Counted from the stretch's first letter, positions 41,620-53,231 are shown. The stretch: 64,000 nucleotides of DNA from Xenopus tropicalis (GCF_000004195.4 NC_030684.2:72585392-72649391), one strand, 5' to 3'. Numbers and translations are program-made. Notes: generated by a model from the letters alone, not told the origin.

Positions 41620-42650
41620 GTGTAGGGATCCCCAAGATTTTGGGCCCCTAGGATGGGTTCTCCTTAGACAGGCACTAGAGGGTGGCCTTAGGGAATTGGA
41701 CACCTAAAAGTGGTCCTAGATGTTTTTCTGCTGAAAGGGAGTTTCCCCTGCATTTCTCACCAGCAACCACTAGATGGGGTGCTGGGATATATAAAGGGAT
41801 GCAGCCATGTGCTGGGGGACATTTTGTTAGTCCAGAGAGTGCACAGGTAGTGTGCACCCCTGGCACAGTTAATAGATAGCAGTTTCTATATAAGAGGACA
41901 TTCTAGGAGTGTCATGTAGGACACCAGAGGTTAGAATGGGCAGACATCGCCCCTCCAGGAGTGGTAGCGAGGTTAAGACCTCCCAGCATTACATCTGCTG
42001 GAGTGCAGGGACACAAGTGGCTAGGTAGGTGGACAAGGTCCCCATTAGTCCAGGAGGCCGGATCTGAGGGTGCCTTATGTGAGTACCGGTGTGGGTCCCT
42101 GGGGTGTAACGTCCTAGCGGAGTACCGGGGGAACTCTATGAGAGAGTGTCTCTGCCGTGAATACCTGGGAGAGCACCTAGAGGGGAGCATATGTTGGGAG
42201 TACCGTGGGGTATGCCAACAGGAGAAGGTTCTCAATGAAAAGTAAGGAGATATACCCTGCACTGTGTATAAATGATAAGCTGCTCCTGGAGAGGTTTCTG
42301 CCTAATAAACCGTGCATCTAGTTCACATACAATATTGTGTCTGCGTATCTGACTATCTGCCAAGCCCAGAGGACCACGACCAGGCTGGTAAGGAATAACC
42401 CCAGGGTGGGGTACATCTGCCAGGAGTACGTGGGTCCCAAGAGGGGCATAACAAATCTATTAAGTTCCCAGGGGGTGGATTATAGTTCCACAACACCATC
42501 CCTGGGTGGAGGCACGCCATTTAAGGGGAGAAATCCCTGTAAACCCCCATAGTAAGCGGGGGCTCAGGACTCCTGTAGCGCCAAGTACAAGTAAAACAGC
42601 AGGTAGTGCCACAACCGTTTATAAAGTGGGCTACAGGAGTAAGGTTTTTT
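41620..42650 (+). repeat. LTR-like block, possible solo LTR
   Basis: It has promoter-like 'ggatatataaaggga' (41788), an AATAAA (42303) followed by a GT-rich patch, and start TGTAGGGATCC. Words such as 'gggagtaccg' recur. No paired LTR or clear TSD was found, so this is a guess from organisation. Confidence 0.3.
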
Positions 42651-42740
42651 TTTTTTGTTTTGTTTTTTTTAATGTGCCAAGCAGGTTTGGGGAGGCTTAG
42701 CCTGCCCTAGCCTTATGGAAAATCCGCCTATGGCAATTCA

Positions 42741-44316
42741 ACAGCGAGATTGGGCGATAGGACTCACAGGTCTCTGATGGTTTCCCTTGCTTAAGAATAA
42801 GGGCTATATCGGCCATACGACAGGAGTCTGGGAGGGCAGTAGCATCACTGACACTGTTAAATAGAGAGCATAGTACAGGGGAGAGTATATCAATATGAGC
42901 TTTGTACCACTCAATGGGAATGCCATCTGGCTTGGTGAGCGTCCAGATGGGCTGTGTCATACAGCATATTTGATTTCCTCTATTGTAATATCTCTATCTA
43001 ACCCTGCTGCTTGTTCAGGGGTAATTGAGGGGAAGTCAATGCCAGCCAGATATTCCTGTAAGCTGCTTAGTGTGTAGGAGGGTGTAGAAGCATATATGGA
43101 TTGAAAGTAATTGTAAAACTGTTTTGTAACTAGGTCACAGTCAGTTAAGAGGGTTCCATCTTCCGCCCTCACGCCAGCAATTACCGTTTGAGGGGACTCA
43201 CTTTTGGCCAATATCGCCAACAATTTACCATTTTTGTCCCATTGTTGTACCAGCAGGCAGCTCTAAATAAATCTTGTTGAGTGTATTTTTCGGTAAGTAA
43301 TAAGTTAAGTTGGGTTTGGGCTGCTGTCATGTCTTGCTGGTTCTCCTCAGAGTAATCAGCTATTAGTTTAGTCTCGCAGGCATTGAGTTCCACCTGGGCC
43401 CTAGTTATGTCAGCTTCAATTTCATTTCTAGTAGCTTTGATTAATGACATATAGTTCCCCCTTACATAGGCCTTTGCAGCATCCCACACAATTGCTTCTG
43501 AAGCTGACCCCAAGTTGTCTTCCCAATAGTGAGTCAATGCAGGGATAGATCTTTCTGCAACTTTGGGGTGGGCAATCCATTTGGGAGGAAGCCTCCAGAG
43601 GGCTCTATGGCTCTTCCGGTCGCATGTAAGTGATAACACAAGTGGTGAGTGATCTGAGCAAGATCTTGTATTATTGATTCTATTCACTGCAGTATTTCGG
43701 CAGTGACTACAGCCAGATCAATTCTAGACAACACCGACATGGCCGTTGTATAGCAAGAGAATTGAGATGTTGAGCGGTGCTTCCAGCGCCAGGCATCAGT
43801 AAGCCCAGTAGCCTCTATCCAGTGAGCTAACAATTTGGAATCACTGGAAAGGGGTTTTAGTCTATCCATAGACGGGTCTGGGACCATGTTAAAGTCTCCA
43901 GGCCATATTGTTGGGATTTGTCCAAACTGCGCAATTTAATGCATGATCTCATTTAAGAGTTGCATATCAGCCGGCGGGGGCGAATAAATATTAATCAGTA
44001 AGTAGGGAAGGCCTTTGACTTGTGCCCTTAGAATTAAGTATCTACCGTATCTGTCGGTGATAAGTTTCCCAAAGCAAAAGTCCAAGGACCTCCGTATTAG
44101 TATTGCTACCCCTCTAGAGTAGGTAGAGTAATCTGCATGGCAATAGGAGGATACCCAGTGCCTCCTCAGTGCCCTAACTCTCTGGCCAACCAGATGGGTT
44201 TCTTGGAGTAACATGAGGTCAGCTCCAGATTTTCTAAGTTGATCTAAGATTATTGAGCGCTTTATTCTGTCATTTAACCCTCTAACATTCCAGGAGAGCA
44301 GTGAAAAATCATAGGA
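42741..44316 (-). pseudogene. L1 2 ORF2: endonuclease and RT start
   Basis: Frame 44325-43936 starts at ORF2 and shows SLLSWNVRGLNDR, LMLLQETHL and LLINIYSPP. Then come PGDFNMVPDPS, the APE-type EN motifs with SDHSPLVLSL (about 43655), the linker, and RT motifs ESYRPISLLN (about 42760), where the hAT element cuts in. Four frame changes or stops lie between them. The nuclease motifs are well preserved compared with L1 1. Confidence 0.8.
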
Positions 44317-44400
44317 CTGGTTCACTAAAGTGCGTTAAAACGTGCACTATTTATAGCATAGTAAAATTGTTATAACGTCTAAATAAACCAAGTTGAAAAA
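44317..44400. mobile_element. Harbinger terminal scrap
   Basis: GGTTCACTAAAGTGCGTTAA with 'cgtgcactatttatagc' resembles one end of Harbinger family A. The rest of the element is missing. Confidence 0.5.
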
Positions 44401-44504
44401 TCCATAGCAAACCTCTAAACAATGTATATATAAATATAAAGAATACCAATAATAATGATAGTAACAATAAATAAATACATCAAAGTTTGTACAAAGTCAA
44501 TATT

Positions 44505-44732
44505 TTAAACATAGCAACTGATGTCAAAAACAGAATTCAGGCCTTTTGGATGATGAGTATCTAGGATAAAAATCCATTTAACCTCAAGACGTAACAGTCT
44601 AGTGTGCATGTCAGATCCCCTGTCATCGGGAAAAACCCTGTCAATGACCTGAATTTGTAGAAAGGAAGGATCTGCTTGGCAACATTGTATAAAGTGTCTA
44701 GCAATAGGGCTATTACTAACCCTAGACACAAT
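44505..44732 (-). pseudogene. PLE 3 minus copy: end of GIY-YIG nuclease
   Basis: The frame gives ARHFIQCCQADPSF, VKWIFILDTHHPKGLN and a stop, the last two conserved blocks of PLE endonucleases. The first half of the domain is at 46772-46873, across a Harbinger. Confidence 0.75.
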
Positions 44733-44877
44733 GGGGCCGATTCACTAAAGTGCGATAAAACGTGCGCTATTTATAGCGTGCGGTAAAAATGTTATCACGT
44801 CTTAATTTTCGCGATTTTTCGCATGATTCACTATAAGCATACTTGCGTTATTTTACGTGCGATATTGCACACGTTAT

Positions 44878-45301
44878 TTAAAGAAACAGTAACGCCAAAA
44901 AATGAAAGTGTATAAAAGTAACTAAAATATAATGTGCTGCTGCCCTGCACTGGTAAAAGTTGTGTGTTTACTTAAGAAAGTCTACTATAATTTATATAAA
45001 TAAGCTGCTATATAGCCATGGAGGCAGCCATTCAAAGGAGAAAAGGCACAGGCACATAGCAGATAACAGATAAAACACTATTGTATTCTACAGAGCTTAT
45101 CTGTTATCTGCTATGTAACCTGTGCCTTTTCTCCTTTTTTCCAGCTTGAATGGCTGCCCCCGTGGCTACACAGCAGCTTATTATATCAATTATAGTAGTG
45201 TTACTGTAGCAAACACACCAGTTTTACCAGTACAGGGCAAAAGTGCATTATATTTTTATTACTTTAAAGCTCTTCATTTTTTGGTGTTACTGTTCCTTTA
45301 A
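44878..45301. mobile_element. TTAA-bounded palindromic MITE (Kolobok-like)
   Basis: TTAAAGAAACAGTAACGCC ... GGTGTTACTGTTCCTTTAA, with long inverted arms (agcagataacagataa / ttatctgttatctgct around 45057-45115). The Harbinger sequence is continuous when it is removed. Confidence 0.85.
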
Positions 45302-45504
45302 CGCGCAAAGACTATTTCCATGCGGTATTTGACGGTACATGCGCTAAATAACGCACACAAATAGTCGCCGCATATAAATAGTAGCTTAGAAATAGTGTAT
45401 AAAAATTGTTGCCACATATAAATGGTAGCATATAAATAGTAGCATATAAATGGTAGCATATAAATGGTAGCATATAAATAGTAGATGCTTATAAATAGTA
45501 GCCA

Positions 45505-45785
45505 CTAGTGATGAGCGAATGTTTTCTGGTTATCTTTAGTGAAAAATTAGCAAATCTTTTGAAAGATCCACGAAACGGCAAAAATATTGTTGCCCGCGAC
45601 TAATATTTTTTGACGCTGTGTCAATTTTTGGACGTGCGGTGAATTTTTGCGTGGTGAATTTTTTCATGCGTTTTGCCATTGGCAGATTGTTTTGTGAAAC
45701 GCATGAAAAAAAATTGCCGCGGAGAAATTCGCCGCACATCCAAAAATTCGCTGCAAATCCATGCCTGGCGAAACATTTCATCACT
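45505..45785. mobile_element. hAT MITE inside Harbinger A copy 3
   Basis: CTAGTGATGAGCGAATG ... ACATTTCATCACT, at the same internal position as in the other two copies. Confidence 0.75.
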
Positions 45786-46098
45786 TGTAGCCGCATATAA
45801 ATAGTCGTGCGAATAAACGCATGCCATGTTAGCCATACACGCCAATACTTGCGGAAAATTACTGTATTAAAAATTACCATTTCGCTGCAAACTGGCGGCT
45901 GCGTCACTCTAGGGGAAACACAGACTTGACTAAATAACACTGCTAAGTCCATATTTTATTGCCAAAAGCTCATTAACTGTACTTTTCTATAATTATCACC
46001 TGCCTGAAGTAGGTGTTAATTTTTGCATAGCCTAATGCGATATTTAGTGCGGCTTACTGTTTGTGAATCATGCGATCGTATTCTTTTCTGTGCGCTAT

Positions 46099-46623
46099 TT
46101 AAAGCGGACCTGTCACCTTAAGAAATAATTTCAAATTGTTTTCTATTGTGTTTGGCAAGCAAAATAAACTTTACTTATACTATATAAATTATTTTAATCT
46201 TATTTTCTTCAGCCTTGGAATTCACAATTGCAGCAAGCAGGCAGGGGCCATTTTGTGGACACTGTTATCAAAGCAGGCATTGCATCCTGCCTATATTTTG
46301 TTTCTGTGCCAGTATGGGGGGACCTTATACCCATATCCATGCACTGGTTACACAATTACATGGTGCGGAGGGAGGGGGAATGTGAGGAGGGCAGCAACAT
46401 CTAAGAAGTTCTGAATTGAAAGTGAAAGTAACTGTCTGCCCCACCTCTATGCCTAAGGCATAGAGGCGGGGCAGGCGTTATATGATTGACAGCTGGGATT
46501 TTAAAATGCTTTTATAATGGGTATGGATGCGGTAATAAAAAAAATTATTTTGGGTTTCATGTTTAATTTGAAAAGGGCTTTTATTATACAGCTTTTTATG
46601 TCTGGGTGACAGGTCCACTTTAA
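46099..46623. mobile_element. TTAA-bounded MITE (Kolobok-like), 525 bp
   Basis: TTAAAGCGGACCTGTCACC and the inverse GGTGACAGGTCCACTTTAA form the ends. The interior includes a short hairpin (cctctatgcctaaggcatagagg, 46443-46465). Confidence 0.85.
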
Positions 46624-46771
46624 TGCATGCGGTCGCGCGAAAAATAACGCATGCGATATGGCGACTTAACGCACGCGATAATACTATGGTGAATCGGGAG
46701 CTAATTATCGCATCTAATTTAACGCAAAAAAGCATGCAATAAATTTTATCGCACTTTAGTGAATCAGGCCC

Positions 46772-47330
46772 AATGTGTCTAATGTGCTCACGCATCCTGC
46801 ATTTTAAAGAACGAACAGTACAACCAACATACTGGATGTTACAGTGCAGGCAAGTAAGTAGATAAACAACATATCACGTGTTGCAATTGGCATACATACG
46901 CATATCAAAACACCTGTCTGTCACTGAGCCATGAAAAACTGTAGACTTCTTAATATAGGTACAGGTAACACACCTGCATGCACCCCAGATGTATGTGCCT
47001 TTAATATTTAACCAGGAAGACTTAGTTGGTGGTGATTTCCATAGGGTGGGAGAAAGGACATTACCCAAAGTGGGAGCCTTCCATGTCACAAATTTGCAAC
47101 CCTTTTGAAGAATCTGTGCCAGTTGTGGGTCATTATACAAGACAGGTATTAAATTATCAATCTCTAATATATATCTAATCTCATAAAACTGATTACTAAA
47201 GGTAGTTATGAAAGTTGGTGTATCCCTGTTATTGTTATTTCTCTTAGACCTTTCCCCAGTCCTCTCTTCAAGTAAAGAAGATCTATCCATCCTAAAAGCT
47301 TTAGTGAAGGCTATCAAGAGGGAACTCATA
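46772..47330 (-). pseudogene. PLE 3 minus copy: RT end, linker and GIY-YIG start
   Basis: From 47330 down: SSLLIAFTKAFRMDRSSLLE, LAQILQKGCKFVTW and the Cys-containing linker (WGACRCVTCTYI), then (46873-46772) QYVGCTVRSLKCRMREHIRHI, the GIY-YIG core with its R and EH residues. It is continuous with 59348-59973 across the 12-kb Harbinger. A frame change lies near 46870. Confidence 0.8.
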
Positions 47331-47460
47331 GGGGCACATTTACTAATCCACGAATCTGAAATGGGAAAAACTCGTATTGGAAATGAAAATTTCGGAAGAT
47401 CACAAATATCACGAAAATGCTTACGAAAAAATTGTATTGGTCACGATAATATCGTATAGA

Positions 47461-47640
47461 CGATCCGAAAGTCACAAAATATTCGGACGATCGTACACGG
47501 CGGAAACAGCCTTCCGAAAGTCACGCTAATTTCATATTGATGGTCTGAAAGTCACGAAATATTCGTATCGGACGATTGTACACGGTGGAAACAGCCTTCC
47601 GAAACTCATGCTAATTTCATATTCACGGTCCGAAAGTCAC
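47461..47640. repeat. Subterminal tandem repeat, two units of about 85 bp
   Basis: 'cgatccgaaagtcac...gacgatcgtacacggcgg' recurs as 'ggtctgaaagtcac...gacgattgtacacggtgg' next to the left TIR. These are candidate binding sites for the element's proteins. Confidence 0.65.
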
Positions 47641-47944
47641 TATATTTTAGTAATTGCTGCACGTACTGCTGCATGAAAAATTCACGTTCTCGCAAATTTA
47701 AATGGCTAGCCATTTCTATCAATGGCGTTTTTGTTTAAAATGAAACAAGAAGTTCTCCAGCTACCATTTTACAAGCATTTGGCGCCAATTTTTGGGTTAA
47801 CAGGAAGTGCTCCAGTGGCCATTTTAAAGGCATTGGCGCCCTTTTTTCCCTTCACTGCGTTATTGGAAAGCAAAGGGAGAGGAGGCATAGTGCTGCTGCT
47901 GCTGCTGATGATTTTTTTCATCATTTACTGCTGCCATGGCCCAC

Positions 47945-48775
47945 AGCAGGGGTAGGGAGGAGGAGGAGTGGGGGAATGGTGGGGTCCTGGCGGGGAGCCA
48001 GTTGGTGAGGTAGGTGAGGGGGTGAGTTGGGAGGAAGAGGTTTTGGGTGGGGGGGCCCAGGACTTGCCTGAGTGGGGCCAAGAGGAGGTGGCTGAGACTC
48101 AGGCAAGTCCTGAGCCCCATGGGGAGGAAAGTAGATGGGGGGTTAAGGAAAGGGCACAAGACCCTTGGGAGGGGGAGGGAGAGGAGGCCCAAGAGGCCTG
48201 GGCTAGTGCAGGGAGGGGGGCAGCTAGAGGGCAGGGGGGGAGTTTAGTTAGGGCTGGCCAGGGCAGGGGGGTGGCTATGGAGGAGGAGCAGCAACCCCCT
48301 GTGGAAAGGAGGAGGAGGAGCAAGCCAGTGGTGGTGGAGGAGGAGGCGGTGCAGGAGGAGGAGGAGGCGGGGCACAGCTCTAAAGCTCCCAGATTCTCCA
48401 GTGAGGAAAATTCGGAGGAAAATTCTCCATTCTAAAATGGTGGAGGAAGTCGTGAGACAATGGGACACTATTTTTGGTGTGCAATCCTGTCAGCTCACTG
48501 CTGCCAAAAGAAGAGACCTGTGGCAGCAGGTAGCGGATCGCGTGAGGTCTGTAAGCAGAATACACCGTGATCAACACACGGTGTATAAACGCTTCAGCTA
48601 CCTGAAGAGATGCATAAAGAAGAAGTTCGTGGCCGAGAGAGCACAGGCACAGAAGGCGGGTGTAGGGCCTGCTCTTAACATCCAGTTTAAGCCCTACGAA
48701 TGCCGCCTTCTGGATATAGTTGGTGTAGAGATCTTTGGAGGGCTGCCTGGCGAATACATGGACTCAGATAGGAGA
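47945..48775 (+). pseudogene. Harbinger Myb/SANT-like gene, exon 1
   Basis: A Gly/Glu-rich, very G-rich frame (47968-48435) ends in a stop, and the +1 frame starting at 48401 continues with VEEVVRQWDTIFG...RRDLWQQVADRVRSVSR. It then reads DQHTVYKRFSYLKRCIKKK, a tri-helical Myb/SANT-type DNA-binding domain with its three spaced aromatic (Trp, Trp, Tyr/Phe) positions. The frame change at about 48430 suggests one small indel. The exon ends at a GTAAGT donor (48777) with one base of a split codon (48776). In Harbingers this protein cooperates with the transposase on end binding and nuclear import. Confidence 0.65.
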
Positions 48776-48834
48776 CGTAAGTGTTTTTTTTAATTTTTAT
48801 TTTAAAGCACTTATTTCACGCTGAAGGCACCTAT

Positions 48835-49019
48835 TTAAAGGGGTGGTTCACCTTGAAGCTAACTTTTATTATGTTATAGAATGGCTAATTCTAAGCAACT
48901 TTTCAATTGGTCGTCATTATTCAAAAACTACATTAAATAAATAATGACGACCAATTGAAAAGTTGCTTAGAATTAGCCATTCTATAACATAATAAAAATT
49001 AACTTAAAGGTAAACCACA
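48835..49019. mobile_element. T2-type foldback MITE in Myb intron 1
   Basis: TTAAAGGGGTGGTTCACC at the left, 'ttaacttaaaggtaaaccac' at the right. The arms (gaatggctaattctaagcaa and inverse) are nearly perfect and face each other across about 20 bp. Confidence 0.8.
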
Positions 49020-49699
49020 GCTGCACAGTTAGAAGAAACCAAATAATTCACAAACTACAAAAAAATAATTTGCTAGAGTCTTTGAGCGCAACAGTAATAC
49101 AGAGCTGTAATATAATTATGTTCAGGGTTGGCAGTTTGTCATCCAAACTGGGCTACTAATTTAAAGCCCTTGGGGTTTTCCAAAGTACAAAGCTGCTAAG
49201 GTACAGTTTTGGGCTATTTTTTGGAGCTTTGCCGGGTTTGTAGTTTGGAAACTAGTCACATTTTTTTCCCCTAGTGTGCCTGTCACACTGCATGCTGGGT
49301 AATGTAGTTTGTATCTTTTTTTAGGCTGAACCTTTCTGTTCTACACCTTGCTTTATAGGATATGTGATTGTACTGTTACTTTCTACTGGGATGTGGGGCA
49401 GTTCTGCACCCTGCTCCCTGCTCTATAGGGTATGTGACTGTACTGTTACTTTCTACTGGGATGTGGGGGCAGTTCTGCAGTTGATCCTTAGGCTATAACT
49501 CAGGATATCTTGGGGCTCTGAGAGTTGTAGTTCAACGCACCCATATGCATATCATGTCTGGGGTTAATGCAACATTGTGAATCTATTTGTGTAGTGACTT
49601 CCTAGCTGGAATGGGCACAGAGGGCAGGGAATTATCAGCCATCCCAGTAACTGGAGAGGGGGGGTGCAGGACATTGCTAGTGATTATACACTTTAAAAA

Positions 49700-50271
49700 G
49701 ATATGTTTTCCCGTATATCGATAGATAGATCTATCTATAGACGTGCAACTAAACTGGTTAAGGGGATGGAAGATTTAAACTATGAGGTGAGACTGTCGAG
49801 GTTGGGGTTGTTTTCTCTGGAAAAGAGGCGCTTGCGAGGGGACATGATTACTCTGTACAAGTACATTAGAGGGGATTATAGGCAGTTGGGGGATGTTCTT
49901 TTTCCCATAAAAACAATCAGCGCACCAGAGGTCACCCCTTTAGATTAGAGGAACGGAGCTTCCATTTGAAGCAGCGTAGGGGGGTTTTCACGGTGAGGGC
50001 AGTGAGGTTGGGGAATGCCCTTCCTAGAGATGTGGTAATGGCAGATTCTGTTAATGCCTTTAAGAGGGGCCTGGATGAGTTCTTGATCAATCAGAATATC
50101 CAAGGCTATTGTGATACTAATATCTACAGTTAGTACTAGTGGTTGTATATATAGTGTATGTATGTGAGTGTATAGATTGGTAGGTGTGGGTTAAGTGTGC
50201 TGGGTTTACTTGGATGGGTTGAACTTGATGGACACTGGTCTTTTTTCAACCCTATGTAACTATGTAACTAT

Positions 50272-50276
<5 letters not shown>
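49700..50276 (+). mobile_element. LINE 3' fragment copy 3 in Myb intron 1
   Basis: The plus strand encodes VRLSRLGLFSLEKRRLRGDM and continues (with a frameshift at about 49930) to SVNAFKRGLDEFL. The 3' end ...GTTGAACTTGATGG...CAACCCTATGTAAC(TATGTAAC)n is complete. The short terminal repeat is typical of CR1/L2-type LINEs. Confidence 0.75.
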
Positions 50277-50362
<86 letters not shown>

Positions 50363-50475
50363 ATAGATAGATAGATAGATCTATAGATAGATAGATCGAT
50401 CTATAGATAGATCTATATATATGTATGTATGTGTGTGTGTATATATAATATATATATATATATATAATGATTTTT
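50276..50475. repeat. AT, GATA and TG microsatellites
   Basis: About 40 TA units are followed by ctatagatagatagat units and tgtgtg/tatata runs, continuing from the LINE tail. Confidence 0.95.
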
Positions 50476-50908
50476 TTTTAGTTTTTTCATTGTGCATATT
50501 GGGCTATTTTTGTGCTACTTTCAAAGTGGCTTTAGCCTAGTTTTTGGCTGGTTTTAGAACTGACTGGTTTTGCCAAAAAAAACTGCCAAACCCCCCAGTA
50601 TAACCTGAGTGAGGATTTTTTTCAAGAAACCCTTTATTTCATATTTACCAAATATTTGTTCATTTGCAGCTTGGGTTCCACATGAAAGTCTTAATAGTAC
50701 CCCAGTTCCCCCACATGCCCCTCAAATAGATTCCATGAACTGCAGCTGTTAGGCCTAATTTTAATGATGACAAGTGATTTATCTGTAGTTTTTTAATGGT
50801 TTTTGTCTTGTTTTTGAATCTCTGCTAAATCCAGAATATTTGTGTGGCTTTGTAGTTTTGGTTCAAAACTTGTTGAGCATTTTTTTTTTGCTTTCTGTGA
50901 ACTTGTAG

Positions 50909-51034
50909 GTCAAGCGCAGCGTCAAAGGCCCACAGCGCAGGAGAGGCGACAGACCTGGCAGCAGATGCCGCCAGAGGCAGGGGAGCAGCCCCAGGTTGTC
51001 AGTGGAGCAGATGAACGGGACACTGGGACGCCAG
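50909..51034 (+). pseudogene. Harbinger Myb-like gene, exon 2
   Basis: TTTTTTTTGCTTTCTGTGAACTTGTAG-like acceptor before 50909 and donor CAG|GTAAAT after 51034. The 126-base exon keeps the frame from exon 1 and encodes a Gln/Arg/Pro-rich linker (QRQRPTAQERRQTWQQ). Phase 1 at both ends. Confidence 0.6.
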
Positions 51035-51126
51035 GTAAATATTATTTGCCTAGTTGTTTCACAAAACTGGCAATTTAGCATTTTCTGCAATGTATTTTTA
51101 TGTCTATGCACTATTTATATTTTCAG

Positions 51127-51186
51127 AACACCAAGCTGGACCTTTCCCCCAGTCCTTGTCCCCGCCACCTTTGTCACCCCCAAGGC
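51127..51186 (+). pseudogene. Harbinger Myb-like gene, exon 3
   Basis: Acceptor TATTTTCAG and donor GGC|GTAAGT bound a 60-base, phase-1 exon encoding a Pro/Ser-rich linker (PFPQSLSPPPLSPPR). Confidence 0.55.
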
Positions 51187-51830
51187 GTAAGTAACTTCTC
51201 TTACACTTGCACCCTCTGGTGTTGGCAAAATATTATGAAAAGCTGAGTGCTTAGTGCCAGGGCTAGCAGTGGCAACTTTGAGGGCTTCATAGACATAGCT
51301 GATTAAGTGAAGAGTTGCATTAGCAGAGGTGGTAATGGGGTGTTATGGTTCTGACAAGGCCAGGGCCTTGGCTTGTGTTGCTCCCAGTTTGTGATTCTTA
51401 TAGATTAAAGGCATCTATAACCCCTATATTGTTTCCCCCACTGAAGGTGTGGATCAATAGAGCTAATAGAGTCCACACTGTGGTTGTGTCCCAAAAAAAA
51501 TTTGAACCCAAAAATCCCCCCGCCAACACTGGCCTACCCTCCTGGTGTGGGTGGCCTTGCTGCTGGCCACACATGTGCATAGTAAGCTAACTCCTCACTC
51601 ACTTACTATGCAGCTGACGTAAGTGCGGTGAATGTAAATCAGCCTCCAAAATCTCCCACACATGCTCATAATGAGCAGCCAATTGTGGCACACACACGCG
51701 CATAATGAGCAGCCAGTTGTGCCGACACATGCTTGTGACGGCAGATTGTGCAGCTGGCCTAGTGCTTTCTTTTCCTCTACCTGGAGTGTGGCTCTTTTAA
51801 CTTGCATTGGTGGGGGGGGGTGCCAGGTGC

Positions 51831-52139
51831 CCTTTAAAAGGGAACTGTCATAAGAAATAACTTCTTATGTTTCTGTTTATAGTATGTATAGAAAATCGGC
51901 ACTGTGAAAATGATTACCTTTTAAATGTAATTATTAATAAAAGGTAATAATTTCATTATTAATAAAAGGTAATTTTTACTGGTGGGGTCAGTGACCCCCA
52001 TTTAAAAACTGCAAAGAGTTTGTAAAAGCAGGAAAATAATTAAAGTCTAACAAATAAATAAGACCAATTGAAATATTGGTTATAATTGGCCATTCTGTAA
52101 CATGCTAAAATTTCACTTAAAGGTGAGCCACCCCTTTTA
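51831..52139. mobile_element. Degraded T2-type MITE
   Basis: The right half is recognisable (accaattgaaatattggtta ... taaaggtgagccacccct); the left begins TTTAAAAGGGAACTGTC. The word 'ggggtcagtgacccc' in the middle is typical of the family. Confidence 0.55.
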
Positions 52140-52699
52140 CAGACATGCCAGTCTGACTTCTCTAACTCAGCATGGGGGGGGCAGCTGTGGGTCTTCAGAT
52201 GACATAGTAGATAGTAAGGCACGCCCACTCTTCTCAATCCTGAATGCAGTTTGAAAAGAACATTTGATAACCATGCTTTTTTGGAGTACATGTAGGATAA
52301 TGCTTTCTAATTATTGCGGTTATTGCAGTAGCTGTTGGTTTGGATTCACATATATTTCAACAATATAGGTGACTTTTTAATCATGAATTGACATAATTTT
52401 ACCCCTTTAAGGGGCAGATGTTTAAAAATGTGAGGCTACAACTTCATACATAAAAACTCAGTGATGTTCTATTCATTCCTATGGTCATTTTCTAAGCATA
52501 AGGGTGAGTTATTGCTAACTAAACTTTTTTTAAAAAATCTGTTTAGAATTAACAGAATGTGGGTGTTTTTTTCTGTATTAAGTTCTAAACTCACATTTTT
52601 ATCAATCTGCACCATGTTATTGAAAATGCTCTTCTCTGAATAAACAGTTTTTTAAATTCAAATACATGATTTACTTATTTGTTTATTCTCTTATCCTAG

Positions 52700-53231
52700 A
52701 TGCTGCTGTGAATGTTGCTGCTGCCGGGTGTAGTGGCCAGGACCGAGGACAAGGACTGGAAGGTCGATCTGTAGAAGGTTCAGTGAGGAATCGACAGGCG
52801 TCCCGGCTCGTGGTAGCCGCCCTCTGGCCTGCTCTTGGCACACAACGCAACCATTTTCTTTCTCAAAGGTGGCTGTTGGCTCGCATGCTTGGCAAGCATG
52901 CCGCCTTGAGGCAAGAAGTGGCTGCAAGCTACAGACCCTCCACCAAGAGCAGGCATCTACAGCTAGAGAACAAATGTCTCTAGCTGAAAGACATCATGAG
53001 GAGCAGCTAAAAAGTGAAGAGCTGTCCCGGAATGCTCTGCTGGCAGTTCTGGGGCATGTACTGCATGCGCCTGCCTCTGCCTCTGTTGGGTCTACTGAAG
53101 GGTCGCTGCCTGGGCCCTCTTTTGCACCTCAACCACCACCTCCAAGTCCTAAGCCTAGGTCAAGGGGGCGTGGGAGAGGCCACAGAAGAGGGTCTGACCC
53201 TGCCTATGGGCCTAGTAAAAAGTGCAAGTAG
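52700..53231 (+). pseudogene. Harbinger Myb-like gene, exon 4 (C-terminal coiled coil)
   Basis: After the acceptor TTATCCTAG the frame from exon 3 stays open (AAVNVAAAGCSGQDRGQG...). A helical part with FLSQRWLLARMLGKHAAL follows; then the coding signal changes frame at about 52880-52930. It goes on as LHQEQASTAREQMSLAERH and a Pro/Arg-rich basic tail (PKPRSRGRGRGHRRGSD) to a TAG at 53229-53231. One small indel explains the switch. The tail corresponds to the coiled coil at 346-744 in Harbinger 1. Confidence 0.6.

Larger units (their letters stand above)
38991..42732. mobile_element. hAT-type element, 3.7 kb, TSD GCAATTCA
   Basis: GCAATTCA flanks it on both sides (38983-38990 and 42733-42740) and belongs to the L1 RT. 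Termini are CATAGGC and the inverse GCCTATG. The right end reads inward CATAGGCGGATTTTCC; the left continues as CATAGGCGGAGGGTG only after the inner hAT insertion (40245 onward). A tggggaggct word is mirrored at both ends. No transposase is seen. Internal parts are an inner hAT, a T2 MITE and an LTR-like block. Confidence 0.8.
36137..44316 (-). mobile_element. L1/Tx1-like LINE 2, minus strand, 5' truncated
   Basis: The poly(A) tail is the T run at 36140-36156. The 3' UTR follows, then ORF2 C-terminus and RT (37164-38990) and RT start with endonuclease (42741-44316). A hAT element (38991-42732) divides them with an 8-bp TSD. The 5' end stops about at the first codons of ORF2, with no ORF1. It abuts the Tc1 transposon at its 3' side. 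Confidence 0.8.
44733..46771. mobile_element. Harbinger MITE family A, copy 3
   Basis: It has GGGGCCGATTCACTAAAGTG at the left and the inverse ending CAGGCCC at the right, with TSD AAT (44730-44732, 46772-46774). It is larger than copies 1 and 2 because of two TTAA-type insertions; otherwise it carries the same interior and the same hAT MITE. Confidence 0.9.
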
